Below the pieces are notes generated by a model. It ran no database searches. It saw only the letters and a program-made list of their open reading frames with translations, and had not been told where the DNA came from. 62,961 nucleotides of DNA from Actinomycetes bacterium (GTDB lineage Bacteria; Auribacterota; JAJCYG01): positions 1-62,961 of the forward strand of contig JAJCYG010000068.1 of the NCBI GenBank assembly GCA_029263055.1, written 5' to 3'. Shown piece after piece: positions 34,263 to 44,396 of the stretch. Both the position numbers and the translations under genes were made by a program. Positions within the stretch are counted from its first letter, which is position 1. Every line of letters starts with the position of its first letter.

Positions 34263-34830
34263 AGAAGAAAAGATACGGACTTTTATTGCAATTGATTTGC
34301 CTGAAGAAATCAAAGCACAAATTCGAGGTGTGGTTGAGGAGCTTAAAGAGATAGGAGCTCGTGTTGTCTGGACTCGTTTAGAAAACCTTCATTTGACCCT
34401 TAAATTTTTAGGCAATACTTCTGTAGGACAACTTGATAAAATTAAAAGTTTATTAGAGGAAGTAGGGCAAGAGAGTGGGCCGATTACTCTCTCTTTTAAA
34501 GGTTTAGGCGGTTTTCCTAATGAAAAGAAGCCTCGAATTGTTTGGATGGGGGTGGATCATGGGAGTGAAGAGCTAAAGCAATTGTTCTATTTAGCGGAGC
34601 AAAGTTTGATCTCTTTAGACTTCAAACAAGAGAAAAATCCGTTCTTACCTCATTTGACTTTAGGGCGAATTAAGTTGCCGCAGACAAATAAGCAGCTTGA
34701 AAAAAAGTTGTCTGAAGATAAAGAGCGTGAGTTTGGAAGTGTTGCTGTTTCAGATTTTAAGTTGCTTGAAAGTACATTAACAAGTGAAGGGCCAGTTTAT
34801 AAGGTGCTTCATCAAATTAGTCTTAATTAG
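34249..34830 (+). CDS. thpR: RNA 2',3'-cyclic phosphodiesterase
   Basis: A 193-residue 2H phosphoesterase of the LigT type. Both catalytic motifs are present: HLTLKF in ENLHLTLKFLGN and HLTLGR in FLPHLTLGRIKL. The opening RTFIAIDLPEEIKAQ is typical. It opens cyclic phosphate ends of RNA; the physiological substrate in bacteria is not firmly known. The start lies inside pncC, and recA follows 25 bp later, an order (pncC/cinA, thpR, recA) seen in other bacteria. Confidence 0.92.
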   Translation: MDLSKEEKIRTFIAIDLPEEIKAQIRGVVEELKEIGARVVWTRLENLHLTLKFLGNTSVGQLDKIKSLLEEVGQESGPITLSFKGLGGFPNEKKPRIVWMGVDHGSEELKQLFYLAEQSLISLDFKQEKNPFLPHLTLGRIKLPQTNKQLEKKLSEDKEREFGSVAVSDFKLLESTLTSEGPVYKVLHQISLN

Positions 34831-34855
34831 TTTTTAATCATGAAAGGAGTTATTT

Positions 34856-35944
34856 ATGTCAGATTCTACAGAGGTCAAACCAGAAGTTAAAGCTGAGGTC
34901 CAACCAAAAATTTCTAAAGAGGAACAAAAGAAGCAAGAAGCGATTGAAAAAGAACAGATTTTAAAAGGTAAGACGGTTGATGTGACTGTGCAACAAATTG
35001 AAAAAGAATTTGGTGTCGGGTCCATCATGAAGCTTGGAGACTCCAAAAAAGTAACGGATATTCCTGCTATTTCAACTAAAGCAATCACTTTAGATATTGC
35101 TTTAGGCATTGGTGGTGTTCCTCGAGGACGTATTGTTGAGATCTATGGACCTGAATCTTCAGGAAAAACCACTTTGGCTCTAAGTACAGTGGCGTGTGCA
35201 CAACGTAAAGGGGGCTTGGCTGCCTTTATTGATGTGGAACATGCATTGGATCCTCAATATGCTAAAAAAATTGGGGTGAATGTGGATGAGCTGTTGGTTT
35301 CTCAGCCTGATTCAGGTGAAGATGCTTTGTCTATCTGTGAAATGTTGGTTAAGAGTAACTCGGTTGACATTGTGGTGGTTGACTCAGTTGCTGCTTTGGT
35401 GCCGCGTGCTGAAATTGAAGGAAACATGGGCGACACCCACGTTGGACTGCAAGCTCGATTGATGTCGCAAGCATTGAGAAAGTTGACTTCAATTGTGGCT
35501 CGTTCCAACACCTGTTGTATTTTCATTAACCAAATCCGTGAAAAGATTGGGGTAATGTTTGGAAGTCCTGAAACCACTCCAGGTGGCCGTGCCTTAAAGT
35601 TTTACTCATCCGTGCGAATGGATGTACGCCGAATTGGGGCGATTAAAGACTTGCAAGGTGTGGTTGTTGGAAGTCGTGTTCGAACCAAAGTGGTTAAAAA
35701 TAAAGTCGCTCCCCCATTTACTGAAGGAGAATTTGACATCTATTATGATGAAGGGATTTCAGAATCCTCAAATATCCTCGATGTGGCTGTGACTCAGGGG
35801 ATTGTTGATAAAAAAGGATCTTGGTTTTCTTATGGGGAAGAGCGTTTGGGGCAAGGTAAAGAAGCTTCACGTTTGAATCTAAAAGGGAATGACAAGTTAA
35901 GAAATGAAATTCTCGCTAAAGTAAGAGAAAAAATAGGATTCTAA
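34856..35944 (+). CDS. recA: Recombinase RecA
   Basis: Strand-exchange ATPase of homologous recombination. Seen: [17 protein letters not shown], Walker [13 protein letters not shown], the [11 protein letters not shown] strand, [17 protein letters not shown]2-region [22 protein letters not shown] and [14 protein letters not shown]. The 362 residues carry about 30 extra N-terminal residues rich in Lys, Glu and Gln compared with E. coli RecA, while the C-terminus ends without a long acidic tail. AAAGGAG is a strong ribosome site. I see no LexA-type operator just upstream. Confidence 0.97.
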   Translation: MSDSTEVKPEVKAEVQPKISKEEQKKQEAIEKEQILKGKTVDVTVQQIEKEFGVGSIMKLGDSKKVTDIPAISTKAITLDIALGIGGVPRGRIVEIYGPESSGKTTLALSTVACAQRKGGLAAFIDVEHALDPQYAKKIGVNVDELLVSQPDSGEDALSICEMLVKSNSVDIVVVDSVAALVPRAEIEGNMGDTHVGLQARLMSQALRKLTSIVARSNTCCIFINQIREKIGVMFGSPETTPGGRALKFYSSVRMDVRRIGAIKDLQGVVVGSRVRTKVVKNKVAPPFTEGEFDIYYDEGISESSNILDVAVTQGIVDKKGSWFSYGEERLGQGKEASRLNLKGNDKLRNEILAKVREKIGF

Positions 35945-35949
35945 TTTTA

Positions 35950-37353
35950 ATGAAACGAATCACAACAACATTTTTGTTGGTTTTGTTTTTAATTTTAGGA
36001 CCTTCACGACTTAGTTGGTCTGACGGTGTTGAAACAGCTGTTGAATTGCAAGAAGCATTCATCAATGTTTCTAATCAAGTGGGACCTGCGGTGGTGAGTA
36101 TCAGTACGTTAAAAGTCCGTTCAGGTGGGATCTTATCAGTTGATCCTTACCTGGACGAATTTTTAAGACAGTTTTTTGGTTCGTCTTCAGAAGAAAAAGT
36201 CCGCACAGGATTAGGTTCGGGTGTGGTGATTGATTCTGAAGGCAATATTTTAACCAATCAACATGTTGTGGCTAATGCCGATGAGATAGAAGTTCGATTG
36301 CCAGATGGACGTACGTTTACAGGGGTGGTTACAGGATCTGACAAACGGCTTGATTTAGCTGTGGTTAAGATTGCCGCAGAGAACGTGCCTGTGGCTAAGT
36401 TAGGCAATTCAGATGAGCTTAAGACAGGACAATGGGTGATTGCCATTGGCAATCCCTTTGGGCATTTGATTGCAGATCCGCAACCAACCTTAACAGTTGG
36501 TGTGGTGAGTGCCTTGCACCGGGCTTTACCGAGTGCGCTCAGTCGTGGGACCTATTATGGTGATTTAATTCAGACTGATGCCGCGATTAACCAAGGAAAT
36601 AGCGGCGGGCCTTTGGTTAATATCAAAGGAGAAGTGATTGGGATTAATACAGCGATATTAAGTCCTTCAGGAACGTCTGCTGGCTTAGGTTTTGCGATTC
36701 CAACAAATTTAGCAAAGGTGATTTTAGAGAATCTGAAAAAAGGGGAAGAGTCTCGCTATGGTTGGGTGGGTGTTTGGATTCAGCCGATTACTAAAGAAGT
36801 GGCTGAACAACTTGAGCTTGATCGCAAACAAGGGGTGTTGGTTTATCGGGTTGAAAAAGAGAGCCCTGCAGCTAAAATGGGTTTGAAATCCGGAGATGTC
36901 ATTATTGCTTTAAATGATGAAGAAATTAAAGATACACGTGGTTTGATCCGGCGTATTTTTAAGTTAAAGCCAGGAACAAAAGTAGATTTGACTTATGTTC
37001 GAAATGGTAAAGAGATTGAAAAAGAGCTAACAATTGGAGAGCGTCGTGGTGATGGGCGTGCGGTTCAGCCGACTCAAAGAGAAAAAACAGAGGCTGTTCA
37101 ATGGCGGGGCATTGCGGTTGAAGATTTACCCGAAGAAGCAATGCGTGAATGGGGCGCTGATACAACCGGTGTTTTTGTCACAGGGGTTAAACAAAGTAGT
37201 GCTGCCTATCAAGCAGGTATTCGTCCAGGCGATGTGATTGATGAAATAAATAATCAATCGATTCGCAATTTAAAAGAATTTTACGATGTGATTAAAACAG
37301 TTAAAAAACAAGTACTTGTCCACACACAAAGAGGATTTTTTGTTGTCAAATGA
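35950..37353 (+). CDS. HtrA/DegP-type periplasmic serine protease
   Basis: Envelope protease and chaperone. A signal peptide covers about residues 1-24 (TTFLLVLFLILGPSRLSWS). The trypsin-like domain has all three catalytic residues: His105 in TNQHVV, Asp135 in KRLDLAVVK and Ser218 in NQGNSGGPLVN. Two PDZ domains follow (about 275-365 with YGWVGVWIQPITKEV; about 375-465 with WRGIAVEDLPEEA). Length 467 is normal. It lies between recA and alaS, and its stop overlaps the alaS ATG by 4 bp. DegP, DegQ and MucD cannot be told apart here. Confidence 0.94.
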   Translation: MKRITTTFLLVLFLILGPSRLSWSDGVETAVELQEAFINVSNQVGPAVVSISTLKVRSGGILSVDPYLDEFLRQFFGSSSEEKVRTGLGSGVVIDSEGNILTNQHVVANADEIEVRLPDGRTFTGVVTGSDKRLDLAVVKIAAENVPVAKLGNSDELKTGQWVIAIGNPFGHLIADPQPTLTVGVVSALHRALPSALSRGTYYGDLIQTDAAINQGNSGGPLVNIKGEVIGINTAILSPSGTSAGLGFAIPTNLAKVILENLKKGEESRYGWVGVWIQPITKEVAEQLELDRKQGVLVYRVEKESPAAKMGLKSGDVIIALNDEEIKDTRGLIRRIFKLKPGTKVDLTYVRNGKEIEKELTIGERRGDGRAVQPTQREKTEAVQWRGIAVEDLPEEAMREWGADTTGVFVTGVKQSSAAYQAGIRPGDVIDEINNQSIRNLKEFYDVIKTVKKQVLVHTQRGFFVVK

Positions 37354-40010
37354 ACGCGACTGAACTGAGAAAAGCCTATTTAGATTTTTTTAAGAGTAAG
37401 GGTCACACGATCAAACCGAGTGATTGGTTGGTTCCTGCAGGGGATCCCACATTGCTTTTTACGACTGCAGGCATGGTGCAGTTTAAGTCTCTTTTTGCTG
37501 GAGCTCCACTTGAATTTGAACGGGCAGCAACGGTTCAAAAGTGTTTGCGCGCTGGAGGAAAAGGGAGTGACTTGGAAAATGTGGGAAAAACACTCCGTCA
37601 CCATACTTTTTTTGAAATGCTTGGAAACTTTTCTTTTGGTGATTACTTTAAAGAAGAAGCGATTACTTGGGCATGGGAATTTGTGACTCAAGTGCTTAAG
37701 ATGCCGACAGAAAAGATCTGGGTCTCTGTCTATAAAGATGATGAAGAAGCAGAAGCTTTATGGTTAAAGCATTCTGATATTCCTAAAGAGCGGATTGTTA
37801 AATTAGGGGATGCTGATAACTTTTGGGGTCCTGCAGGTTCGACTGGAGCCTGTGGCCCTTGTTCTGAACTTCATTTTGATTTGGGTCCTAAGCGTGGCTG
37901 TGGCAAAAAAGAGTGTGCCCCTGGATGTGATTGCGAACGTTATTTAGAATTTTGGAATTTGGTGTTTCCTCAGTTTTTTCAAGAGGAGGATGGAAGTCGT
38001 CGTCCATTAGAGCGTCGTGGAATTGACACAGGAATGGGTCTAGAACGTTTATGCTTTCTGATGCAAGGGGTGGCAAACAATTACGAAACAGATCTTTTTA
38101 AACCGATTGTGGATCAGATCCAATCACAGACTAAAACAAAGTATGCAGGAAAAGATAAATCTTCGTTTCATGTGGTGGCAGACCATATTCGTACGTTAAC
38201 GTTTGCCATTGCTGAGAATATCCTTCCTTCAAACGAAGGACGTGGGTATGTGTTGCGTCGTATTTTGCGACGGGCTGCTCGTCATGGCCGTAAAATTGGA
38301 TTAGATAAACCCTTTCTTTATCAATTAGTCGATTCTGTCGTCGATGTAATGAAAGAATCTTATCCTGAAGTGGCAAAATCAAAAGGACATATTGTTCGAG
38401 TGATTCAGGGTGAGGAAGAACGTTTTTTTCAAACGCTGACAACCGGTTTAACTTTTTTAGATGAGCAAATTGCTAAATTAAAAAAAGGTAAAGATAAAGA
38501 AAAGAAACTTGAGGGTGAATTTCTTTTTAAATTATATGACACTTATGGTTTTCCTTTAGATTTGACTCGTGAAATAGCTGATGATGAAGAAGTTGATTTG
38601 GATATTGAAGGTTTTGAAACCTTTATGGGGCGTCAAAAAGAGATGGCCCGTAAGAGCTGGAAAGGGAAAAGCTCTCAAGAAGTTAAAGCGGTTTACGAGG
38701 CATTGGCTCAAAAAGTTAAGCCTACACTTTTTAAAGGTTATGCGGACTGTGAAGCTCAAGGTAAAATTCAAATTATTTTGAAACAAGGAACTGAGATTAA
38801 AGAGACCCAAGGAAAAGAAGAGGTGGAGCTACTTTTAGATCAAACCTCTTTTTATGCTGAATCTGGGGGTCAGGTGGGGGATCAAGGCTTGCTTGAGACT
38901 GATTCTGCCAAGATGGTGGTGACTGATACTCAAGAACCGGTTGAAGGGGTTCGTGTTCATGTGGGTAAAGTCATTGAGGGTACCCTTAAAGTGGGCGAAA
39001 AAGTAAAGACAGTTGTGGATGAAGCCAAACGTAAGGCCACAGCTCGTAATCATACAGCCACACATATTTTGCATAACGCATTGAGAACTTTATTAGGCGA
39101 TCACGTTAAACAAGCAGGCTCCTTGGTGGGTCCGAATCGTTTGCGTTTTGATTTTAATCACTTTTCAGCTTTAACACCTGAAGAGATGATTAAAGTAGAA
39201 AACTATATTAATGAAAAAATCATGACAGATGATGAAGTGGCAACTTACGAGATTCCTTATCAAGATGTAGAAAAACATGGGATCATTGCTTTCTTTGGCG
39301 AAAAATATAAAGACGAAGTGCGTGTTGTGGATGTGGGAGGATTTTCCAAAGAGCTTTGCGGAGGAACCCATGTGGTTCGTGCGGGTAATATCGGCTTTTT
39401 TAAAATTATAGAAGAAGCTTCCGTCGCTGCAGGCATACGCCGGTTAGAAGCATTGACTGGACAAGGCGCTTTAGAGTGGGTTCGAGAGCAAGAATCTTCT
39501 CTTGGAAAAATTTCAAATTTATTAAAAGCAGCACCTGAAGAAGTTCCTGTACGGATTCAGCAAGTGTTAGATGAAAATAAAAAATTAGAAAAGCAGCTTG
39601 TTTCGTTTTCTCAGAAACAGGCATTAGGTAAAGTGGATGACATATTAAAAAGTAAAACAGAAATTGCAGGTATTCCTGCTGTGGTCTCGTATGTTGGGGA
39701 TGTGGATGCGGATGTGTTACGTACCCTGGCTGATAGTCTGCGCGCAAAATTGACTGATGGCTTAATTATTTTAGGAGCCAATCATGAGCAGAAAGCAAAT
39801 TTAGTGATCCGCCTTTCCAAATCTCTAACAGAAAAGGGGTGGCATGCAGGAAAATTGATTAAAGAGATTGCCAAAGAAGTGGGTGGAAGTGGCGGGGGAC
39901 GTCCAGATATGGCCCAAGCCGGTGGAAAAGATGGTAAAAAAGTGGAATCTGTCTTAAAAAAACAATCTCAGAAAATCATTGAAAACTTTTCAGAACAAAT
40001 TAAAAAATAA
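37350..40010 (+). CDS. alaS: Alanyl-tRNA synthetase
   Basis: A class II synthetase of 886 residues. N-terminal catalytic part: ELRKAYLDFFKSKGH, LFTTAGMVQFK, RHHTFFEMLGNFSFGDYFK, GRGYVLRRILRRAARHG. The editing domain carries the zinc ligands HTATH (HTATHILHNALR) and CGGTH (KELCGGTHVVRAG). The C-terminal DHHA1 domain ends with GGSGGGRPDMAQAGG. Motif order and length are normal. The ATG overlaps the protease stop. Confidence 0.97.
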   Translation: MNATELRKAYLDFFKSKGHTIKPSDWLVPAGDPTLLFTTAGMVQFKSLFAGAPLEFERAATVQKCLRAGGKGSDLENVGKTLRHHTFFEMLGNFSFGDYFKEEAITWAWEFVTQVLKMPTEKIWVSVYKDDEEAEALWLKHSDIPKERIVKLGDADNFWGPAGSTGACGPCSELHFDLGPKRGCGKKECAPGCDCERYLEFWNLVFPQFFQEEDGSRRPLERRGIDTGMGLERLCFLMQGVANNYETDLFKPIVDQIQSQTKTKYAGKDKSSFHVVADHIRTLTFAIAENILPSNEGRGYVLRRILRRAARHGRKIGLDKPFLYQLVDSVVDVMKESYPEVAKSKGHIVRVIQGEEERFFQTLTTGLTFLDEQIAKLKKGKDKEKKLEGEFLFKLYDTYGFPLDLTREIADDEEVDLDIEGFETFMGRQKEMARKSWKGKSSQEVKAVYEALAQKVKPTLFKGYADCEAQGKIQIILKQGTEIKETQGKEEVELLLDQTSFYAESGGQVGDQGLLETDSAKMVVTDTQEPVEGVRVHVGKVIEGTLKVGEKVKTVVDEAKRKATARNHTATHILHNALRTLLGDHVKQAGSLVGPNRLRFDFNHFSALTPEEMIKVENYINEKIMTDDEVATYEIPYQDVEKHGIIAFFGEKYKDEVRVVDVGGFSKELCGGTHVVRAGNIGFFKIIEEASVAAGIRRLEALTGQGALEWVREQESSLGKISNLLKAAPEEVPVRIQQVLDENKKLEKQLVSFSQKQALGKVDDILKSKTEIAGIPAVVSYVGDVDADVLRTLADSLRAKLTDGLIILGANHEQKANLVIRLSKSLTEKGWHAGKLIKEIAKEVGGSGGGRPDMAQAGGKDGKKVESVLKKQSQKIIENFSEQIKK

Positions 40011-40012
40011 TC

Positions 40013-41311
40013 ATGAAAACATTTGATTGGACCGATCTTAAAAGTCAAAAAGAATTTATTCTTTTTGTGAATCAGCGAGGGACTGATTTTTCTAATATTG
40101 AAAAATCAGTCCAAGAGATTCTTGCGTCTATTCGTCAAAAAGGGGATACCGCTCTTCTTGGTTTTACAAAAAAGTTTGACCAAGCAACTCTGAATCAAGA
40201 TCAATTAGAAGTGACTCAAGAAGAATTAAAAGAAGCATTAGAAGGCGCTTCTGAAGAATTAAAAGCTGCGATTGAACTCGCCAAGAAAAATGTGTCTCAA
40301 TATTACAATCAGTCAAAAAAATTTAGTTGGGAAATTGATGCAGGCGATGGGGCAAAAGTAGGTGAGTTGTGGCACCCTCTTAAACGAGTCGGTGTTTATA
40401 TACCTAGTGGAACGGCTCCGTTGATTTCAACCATTTTAATGACTGTGGTGCCTGCTAAGGTAGCAGGCGTTGAAGAAGTGATTGCATTGACCCCACCCAA
40501 TAAAGATGGAGACATCTTACCTGAAATGTTGGCTGCGTTTGCTTTAACAGGAGTGGATCGTGTTTTTCGTGCAGGGGGCGCTCAAGCAATTGGGGCTTTG
40601 GCTTATGGTACAGAAACCATTCCAAGAGTGGATAAAATTGTCGGACCGGGGAATCAGTATGTGACTGCAGCTAAAAAGATTGTTTTTGGAGATGTGGGCA
40701 TTGATACATTGGCTGGCCCAAGTGAAGTTCTAATTGTGGCGGATCAGACTGCTTCTGCAGAGTTCTTAGCCAGTGACCTTCTTTCTCAGTTGGAGCATGA
40801 CATTCAGAGCCAAGCCATCCTGGTGAGCCCGGATGCAGATCTCTTAGAAGAGACCCAAAAGGCATTAAAGAAGCAGATGAAGTCTCTAGATAGGCAGGAC
40901 CAAATACAAGAATCGTGTGCAAATGGGGCTATTTTTGTTAAGGTATCCACTTTAACTGAAGCTGTGGAAGTCGCTAATCTGTATGGACCTGAGCATTGTG
41001 AAGTTGCGGTTGAAAAGCCTGAAGAGATTTATCGGCAAATTCAAACAGCAGGGGCTCTCTTTATCGGGAATTATTCGCCGGTGGCAACAGGTGATTTTGT
41101 GGCAGGTCCAAGCCATGTTTTACCAACAGGTGGAGCTGGGCGTTTTTCAGCCGGGCTTTCGTTGGATGATTTTATGAAGCGAACCAGTGTGATTCATTAC
41201 AGTCAAGAGGCGTTAAAGAAAGTGCGAGGGGTGATTCAAACTTTTACACAAATAGAAGGTTTGGACGCACACCAAAAATCAGTCGATATTCGATTTGAAG
41301 GAAAAGAGTGA
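40013..41311 (+). CDS. hisD: Histidinol dehydrogenase
   Basis: Last two oxidations of histidine synthesis, zinc and NAD dependent. The 432 residues show KRVGVYIPSGTAPLISTILM, RAGGAQAIGALAYGTETIP, KIVGPGNQYVTAAKKIVFG, AGPSEVLIVADQTA, SQLEHDIQSQAILVS (zinc ligand region), YGPEHCEVAV and GPSHVLPTGGAGRFSAGL. It opens the partial his cluster 2 bp after alaS, and its stop overlaps hisB by 4 bp. Confidence 0.96.
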   Translation: MKTFDWTDLKSQKEFILFVNQRGTDFSNIEKSVQEILASIRQKGDTALLGFTKKFDQATLNQDQLEVTQEELKEALEGASEELKAAIELAKKNVSQYYNQSKKFSWEIDAGDGAKVGELWHPLKRVGVYIPSGTAPLISTILMTVVPAKVAGVEEVIALTPPNKDGDILPEMLAAFALTGVDRVFRAGGAQAIGALAYGTETIPRVDKIVGPGNQYVTAAKKIVFGDVGIDTLAGPSEVLIVADQTASAEFLASDLLSQLEHDIQSQAILVSPDADLLEETQKALKKQMKSLDRQDQIQESCANGAIFVKVSTLTEAVEVANLYGPEHCEVAVEKPEEIYRQIQTAGALFIGNYSPVATGDFVAGPSHVLPTGGAGRFSAGLSLDDFMKRTSVIHYSQEALKKVRGVIQTFTQIEGLDAHQKSVDIRFEGKE

Positions 41312-41901
41312 TGAGAAAAAGAAAAGCAGAAATCAAACGTAAAACATCTGAAACAGATATTGCGATTAAATTAACCATTGATGGTTCGGGTAAAGGTAAA
41401 ATCTCTACTGGAATGGGTTTCTTTGACCACATGCTTGATTTAATGGCCAAACATGCTTTGCTTGATTTAGAAATTAAAGCTAAGGGAGATTTGCACATTG
41501 ATTACCATCACACCGTCGAAGATGTGGGGATTGCATTAGGCCAAGCTTTTACTAAAGCATTGGGTAAAAAAGAGGGAATTCGTCGTTACGGTCACTTTTT
41601 ACTCCCAATGGATGAAGTGCTGATGTTGGTGGCACTTGATTTTAGCGGTCGTCCTCACTTGGAATATCAAGTGACTTCTCGTCAGAAAAAGATTGTTACG
41701 TTTGATGTGCAACTTTTAGAAGAATTTTTACGTGCATTTGTTTTACATGCTGGAATTACTATGCATGTAAAAATGTTTCACGGAAATAATGCTCACCACA
41801 TTTATGAAGCGGTTTTTAAAGGAATTGGTAAAGCGCTGGATATGGCTTTACAGATTGACCCTCGAGTAAAGGGCGTTCCATCCACAAAGGGGGTGCTGTG
41901 A
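41308..41901 (+). CDS. hisB: Imidazoleglycerol-phosphate dehydratase
   Basis: Sixth step of histidine synthesis. The 197-residue monofunctional enzyme lacks the HAD phosphatase domain of enteric HisB. Metal-binding motifs: GFFDHMLDLMAKHA and HIDYHHTVEDVGIALGQA in the first half, HAGITMHVKMFHGNNAHHIYEA in the second (two related halves). Overlaps hisD by 4 bp. Histidinol-phosphatase must be encoded elsewhere. Confidence 0.96.
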   Translation: MMRKRKAEIKRKTSETDIAIKLTIDGSGKGKISTGMGFFDHMLDLMAKHALLDLEIKAKGDLHIDYHHTVEDVGIALGQAFTKALGKKEGIRRYGHFLLPMDEVLMLVALDFSGRPHLEYQVTSRQKKIVTFDVQLLEEFLRAFVLHAGITMHVKMFHGNNAHHIYEAVFKGIGKALDMALQIDPRVKGVPSTKGVL

Positions 41902-42525
41902 TTGAAGTGTGTGGTCATCGATTACGGTATGGGAAATTTACGCAGCGTTGCCAAAGCGTGCGAAAAGGTGGGATTCGAAGCAGTTGTAAGCTCTGATCCT
42001 GAACAGGTGAGGTCTGCCCCGGCATTGATTTTACCTGGAGTCGGTGCGTTTGGTGAGTCGGTTTCCAATCTAAAGAAAAGAAATCTCTTTTCTCTCTTAC
42101 AAGAAATCTTACAAAAAAATGATCGTCCTTTTCTAGGTGTTTGTCTTGGCTTACAGCTTCTTTTTTCTGAAAGTGAAGAGAGCAAAGATGTTTCTGGGTT
42201 TGGCGTGATATCGGGTAAGGTTCGTCAGTTCAAGGGAGATTTTAAAGTCCCTCACATGGGATGGAATCAAATTGATATTAAGAATGGAAATAAATTGTTT
42301 GAAGGGATTGATGGAAAGAGTCATGTCTATTTTGTGCACTCTTATTATGTCGACCCTGAAGAGGCTGACGTGGTTATTGCACAAACTGATTATGGACAAC
42401 CATTTGTTTCGGCAATCCAAAAAGGAAATATTTATGCGACTCAGTTTCACCCTGAAAAAAGTCAAGGAATTGGAATCAAGATATTAGAAAATTTTAAAAC
42501 TATTTGCGAAAAGGAAACAGCTTAG
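41902..42525 (+). CDS. hisH: Imidazole glycerol phosphate synthase, glutaminase subunit
   Basis: Class I glutamine amidotransferase that feeds ammonia to HisF. The 207 residues start at TTG 41902, immediately after the hisB stop, giving the usual beginning CVVIDYGMGNLRSVAKACE. The catalytic triad is in place: Cys in LGVCLGLQLLF, and His and Glu in YATQFHPEKSQ. Its partner HisF is two genes downstream, with hisA between. Confidence 0.95.
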   Translation: MKCVVIDYGMGNLRSVAKACEKVGFEAVVSSDPEQVRSAPALILPGVGAFGESVSNLKKRNLFSLLQEILQKNDRPFLGVCLGLQLLFSESEESKDVSGFGVISGKVRQFKGDFKVPHMGWNQIDIKNGNKLFEGIDGKSHVYFVHSYYVDPEEADVVIAQTDYGQPFVSAIQKGNIYATQFHPEKSQGIGIKILENFKTICEKETA

Positions 42526-42529
42526 AGAG

Positions 42530-43240
42530 ATGATTATTTATCCTGCAATTGATTTGAAAAACAAAAAATGTGTGCGTCTTGTTCAAGGAAGAGACGAGGA
42601 TACGACTATTTATTCCGAATCTCCAGTAGAAATGGCTCAACAGTGGGAGAGCAAAGGTGCTAAAGCACTTCATTTAGTTGATCTGGATCGAGCGATCCAT
42701 GGAACTTCTGAGAATTTAGAGGTGATTGCCTCAATTGTGAAAGCGCTTACAATTCCTGTTCAAGTTGGAGGGGGTATTCGTTCGTTTGAAGCCGCTCAAG
42801 AGCTTTTGGATATAGGGTGTGCCCGGATTATTTTAGGGACTAAAGCATTTAGTGACAAAAGCTTGCTTTCAGAATTAGTGGATAAATTTGGTGTAAAAGT
42901 AGTGGTTTCAGTTGATACCAAAGGGGGGAAAGTAGCGGTGTCAGGTTGGACTGAAAACACAGACAAAGATGAACTTGAATTTTTAAAAGAGTTAGAAGCC
43001 ATTGGTGTGAAAAACATTGTTTATACTGACATTGCTAAAGATGGAATGATGTTGGGCCCAAACTTAGAAGCATTAAATAAAATTCTTTCAGCCACAACCA
43101 TGGGAGTGATTGCTTCTGGAGGGGTGACAACAAAAGAAGATGTGATGGCACTCAGACAGTTAGAACAGGATGGGCTTGTCGGCGCTATTATTGGTAAAGC
43201 ACTTTATGAAGGAACGATTAAATTAGAAGAGGTTATTTGA
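42530..43240 (+). CDS. hisA: ProFAR isomerase
   Basis: Amadori rearrangement of the ring-opened intermediate (fourth step). A 236-residue half-barrel pair: YPAIDLKNKKCVRLVQG with the catalytic Asp, LHLVDLDRA, VGGGIRSFEAAQELL, VVSVDTKGGKVAVSGWTENT, YTDIAKDGMMLGPNLE (second catalytic Asp), and VIASGGVTTKEDV. TrpF is the related alternative, but the his neighbours and the PAIDL start settle it. Confidence 0.95.
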   Translation: MIIYPAIDLKNKKCVRLVQGRDEDTTIYSESPVEMAQQWESKGAKALHLVDLDRAIHGTSENLEVIASIVKALTIPVQVGGGIRSFEAAQELLDIGCARIILGTKAFSDKSLLSELVDKFGVKVVVSVDTKGGKVAVSGWTENTDKDELEFLKELEAIGVKNIVYTDIAKDGMMLGPNLEALNKILSATTMGVIASGGVTTKEDVMALRQLEQDGLVGAIIGKALYEGTIKLEEVI

Positions 43241-43244
43241 TTAG

Positions 43245-44000
43245 ATGCTCACAAAACGAATTATTCCATGTTTGGATGTGAAGGATGGCCGCGTGGTTAA
43301 AGGGGTGCAGTTTGTCTCTTTGCGCGATGCCGGTGATCCAGTGGAATGTGCGATTGCTTATGATGAGCAAGGGGCTGATGAGTTAGTCTTTTTAGATATT
43401 ACAGCCTCTCATGAAAAACGAAATATTATTCTCGATGTGGTGAGCAAAACAGCTGAAACTATTTTTATGCCTCTTACTGTGGGTGGTGGGGTTCGAACTT
43501 TAGAAGATATACGCAATCTACTTAATGCAGGAGCAGATAAGGTTTCAATTAATACAGCTGCTGTGAACAACCCTGAGTTTGTTAAAGAAGCAGCTGATCA
43601 ATTTGGGAGCCAATGTATTGTGGTGGCCATTGATGCCAAGCGTCATGGGGATCATTGGGAAGTTTTTACTCATGGGGGACGTAATGAGACAGGCCTTGAA
43701 GTGGTGGCTTGGGCTCAAAAAATGGTAGAGTACGGCGCCGGTGAAATATTACTTACAAGTATGGATTGTGATGGAACTAAAGATGGTTATGATTTAGGGC
43801 TTAATGCTGCGGTTTCAGAAGCGGTTTCAGTTCCTGTGATTGCCTCGGGTGGAGCAGGAAATTTAGAGCATTTAGCTGATGGATTAACTAAAGGAAAAGC
43901 AGATGCGGTTTTAGCCGCATCGATATTTCATTTTGGGGAATATACGATTAAAGAAACAAAAGAATATTTAAAAAAGAATGGTATAGCTGTTCGAATTTAA
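43245..44000 (+). CDS. hisF: Imidazole glycerol phosphate synthase, cyclase subunit
   Basis: Cyclase half of IGP synthase, paired with HisH; it makes imidazole glycerol phosphate and AICAR. The 251 residues have [18 protein letters not shown] (catalytic Asp11 region), [62 protein letters not shown] (second catalytic Asp) and [13 protein letters not shown]. It is 4 bp from hisA and 12 bp before hisI. Confidence 0.96.
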   Translation: MLTKRIIPCLDVKDGRVVKGVQFVSLRDAGDPVECAIAYDEQGADELVFLDITASHEKRNIILDVVSKTAETIFMPLTVGGGVRTLEDIRNLLNAGADKVSINTAAVNNPEFVKEAADQFGSQCIVVAIDAKRHGDHWEVFTHGGRNETGLEVVAWAQKMVEYGAGEILLTSMDCDGTKDGYDLGLNAAVSEAVSVPVIASGGAGNLEHLADGLTKGKADAVLAASIFHFGEYTIKETKEYLKKNGIAVRI

Positions 44001-44012
44001 AGGAGTCAAACA

Positions 44013-44393
44013 ATGGACAATGTTTTAGACAATTTAAAATTAGATAGTAATGGTTTAATCACAGCAGTGGTTCAAGACGCGAGCAATAACGATGTGTTAA
44101 TGGTTGCTTATATGAACGAAGAAGCTTTGAAAAACACGTTGAAAACAGGTAAAGCTACTTTTTGGAGTCGTTCTCGTCAGAAATTTTGGATTAAAGGAGA
44201 ATCTTCAGGACACACACAAAATGTAAAAGAAGTTCTTTATGACTGTGATATTGATTGTCTGCTTGTGAAAGTAGAACAAGAAGGAGGGGCCTGTCACGAA
44301 GGGTACCGCACCTGTTTTTTTCGCCGCTTAAATTCAGATGGAAGTTCTGAAGTGGTTTTAGACAAGGTGTTTGATCCGAACAAGGTCTATTAA
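44013..44393 (+). CDS. hisI: Phosphoribosyl-AMP cyclohydrolase
   Basis: Opens the purine ring of PR-AMP (third step). The 126 residues cover only the HisI domain: [39 protein letters not shown], and the zinc and magnesium ligands in [14 protein letters not shown] and [13 protein letters not shown]. The HisE pyrophosphohydrolase domain that is often fused is absent, so hisE, hisG and hisC must lie elsewhere. AAAGGAG gives a strong ribosome site. Confidence 0.95.
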   Translation: MDNVLDNLKLDSNGLITAVVQDASNNDVLMVAYMNEEALKNTLKTGKATFWSRSRQKFWIKGESSGHTQNVKEVLYDCDIDCLLVKVEQEGGACHEGYRTCFFRRLNSDGSSEVVLDKVFDPNKVY

Positions 44394-44396
44394 TGC

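Noticed and set aside
37380..39747. Several long open frames opposite or across alaS (for example 38131-38442 and 39406-39747 on the minus strand)
   Set aside because: They lie inside a full-length alaS with intact motifs, have no ribosome sites and encode low-complexity sequence typical of antisense frames.
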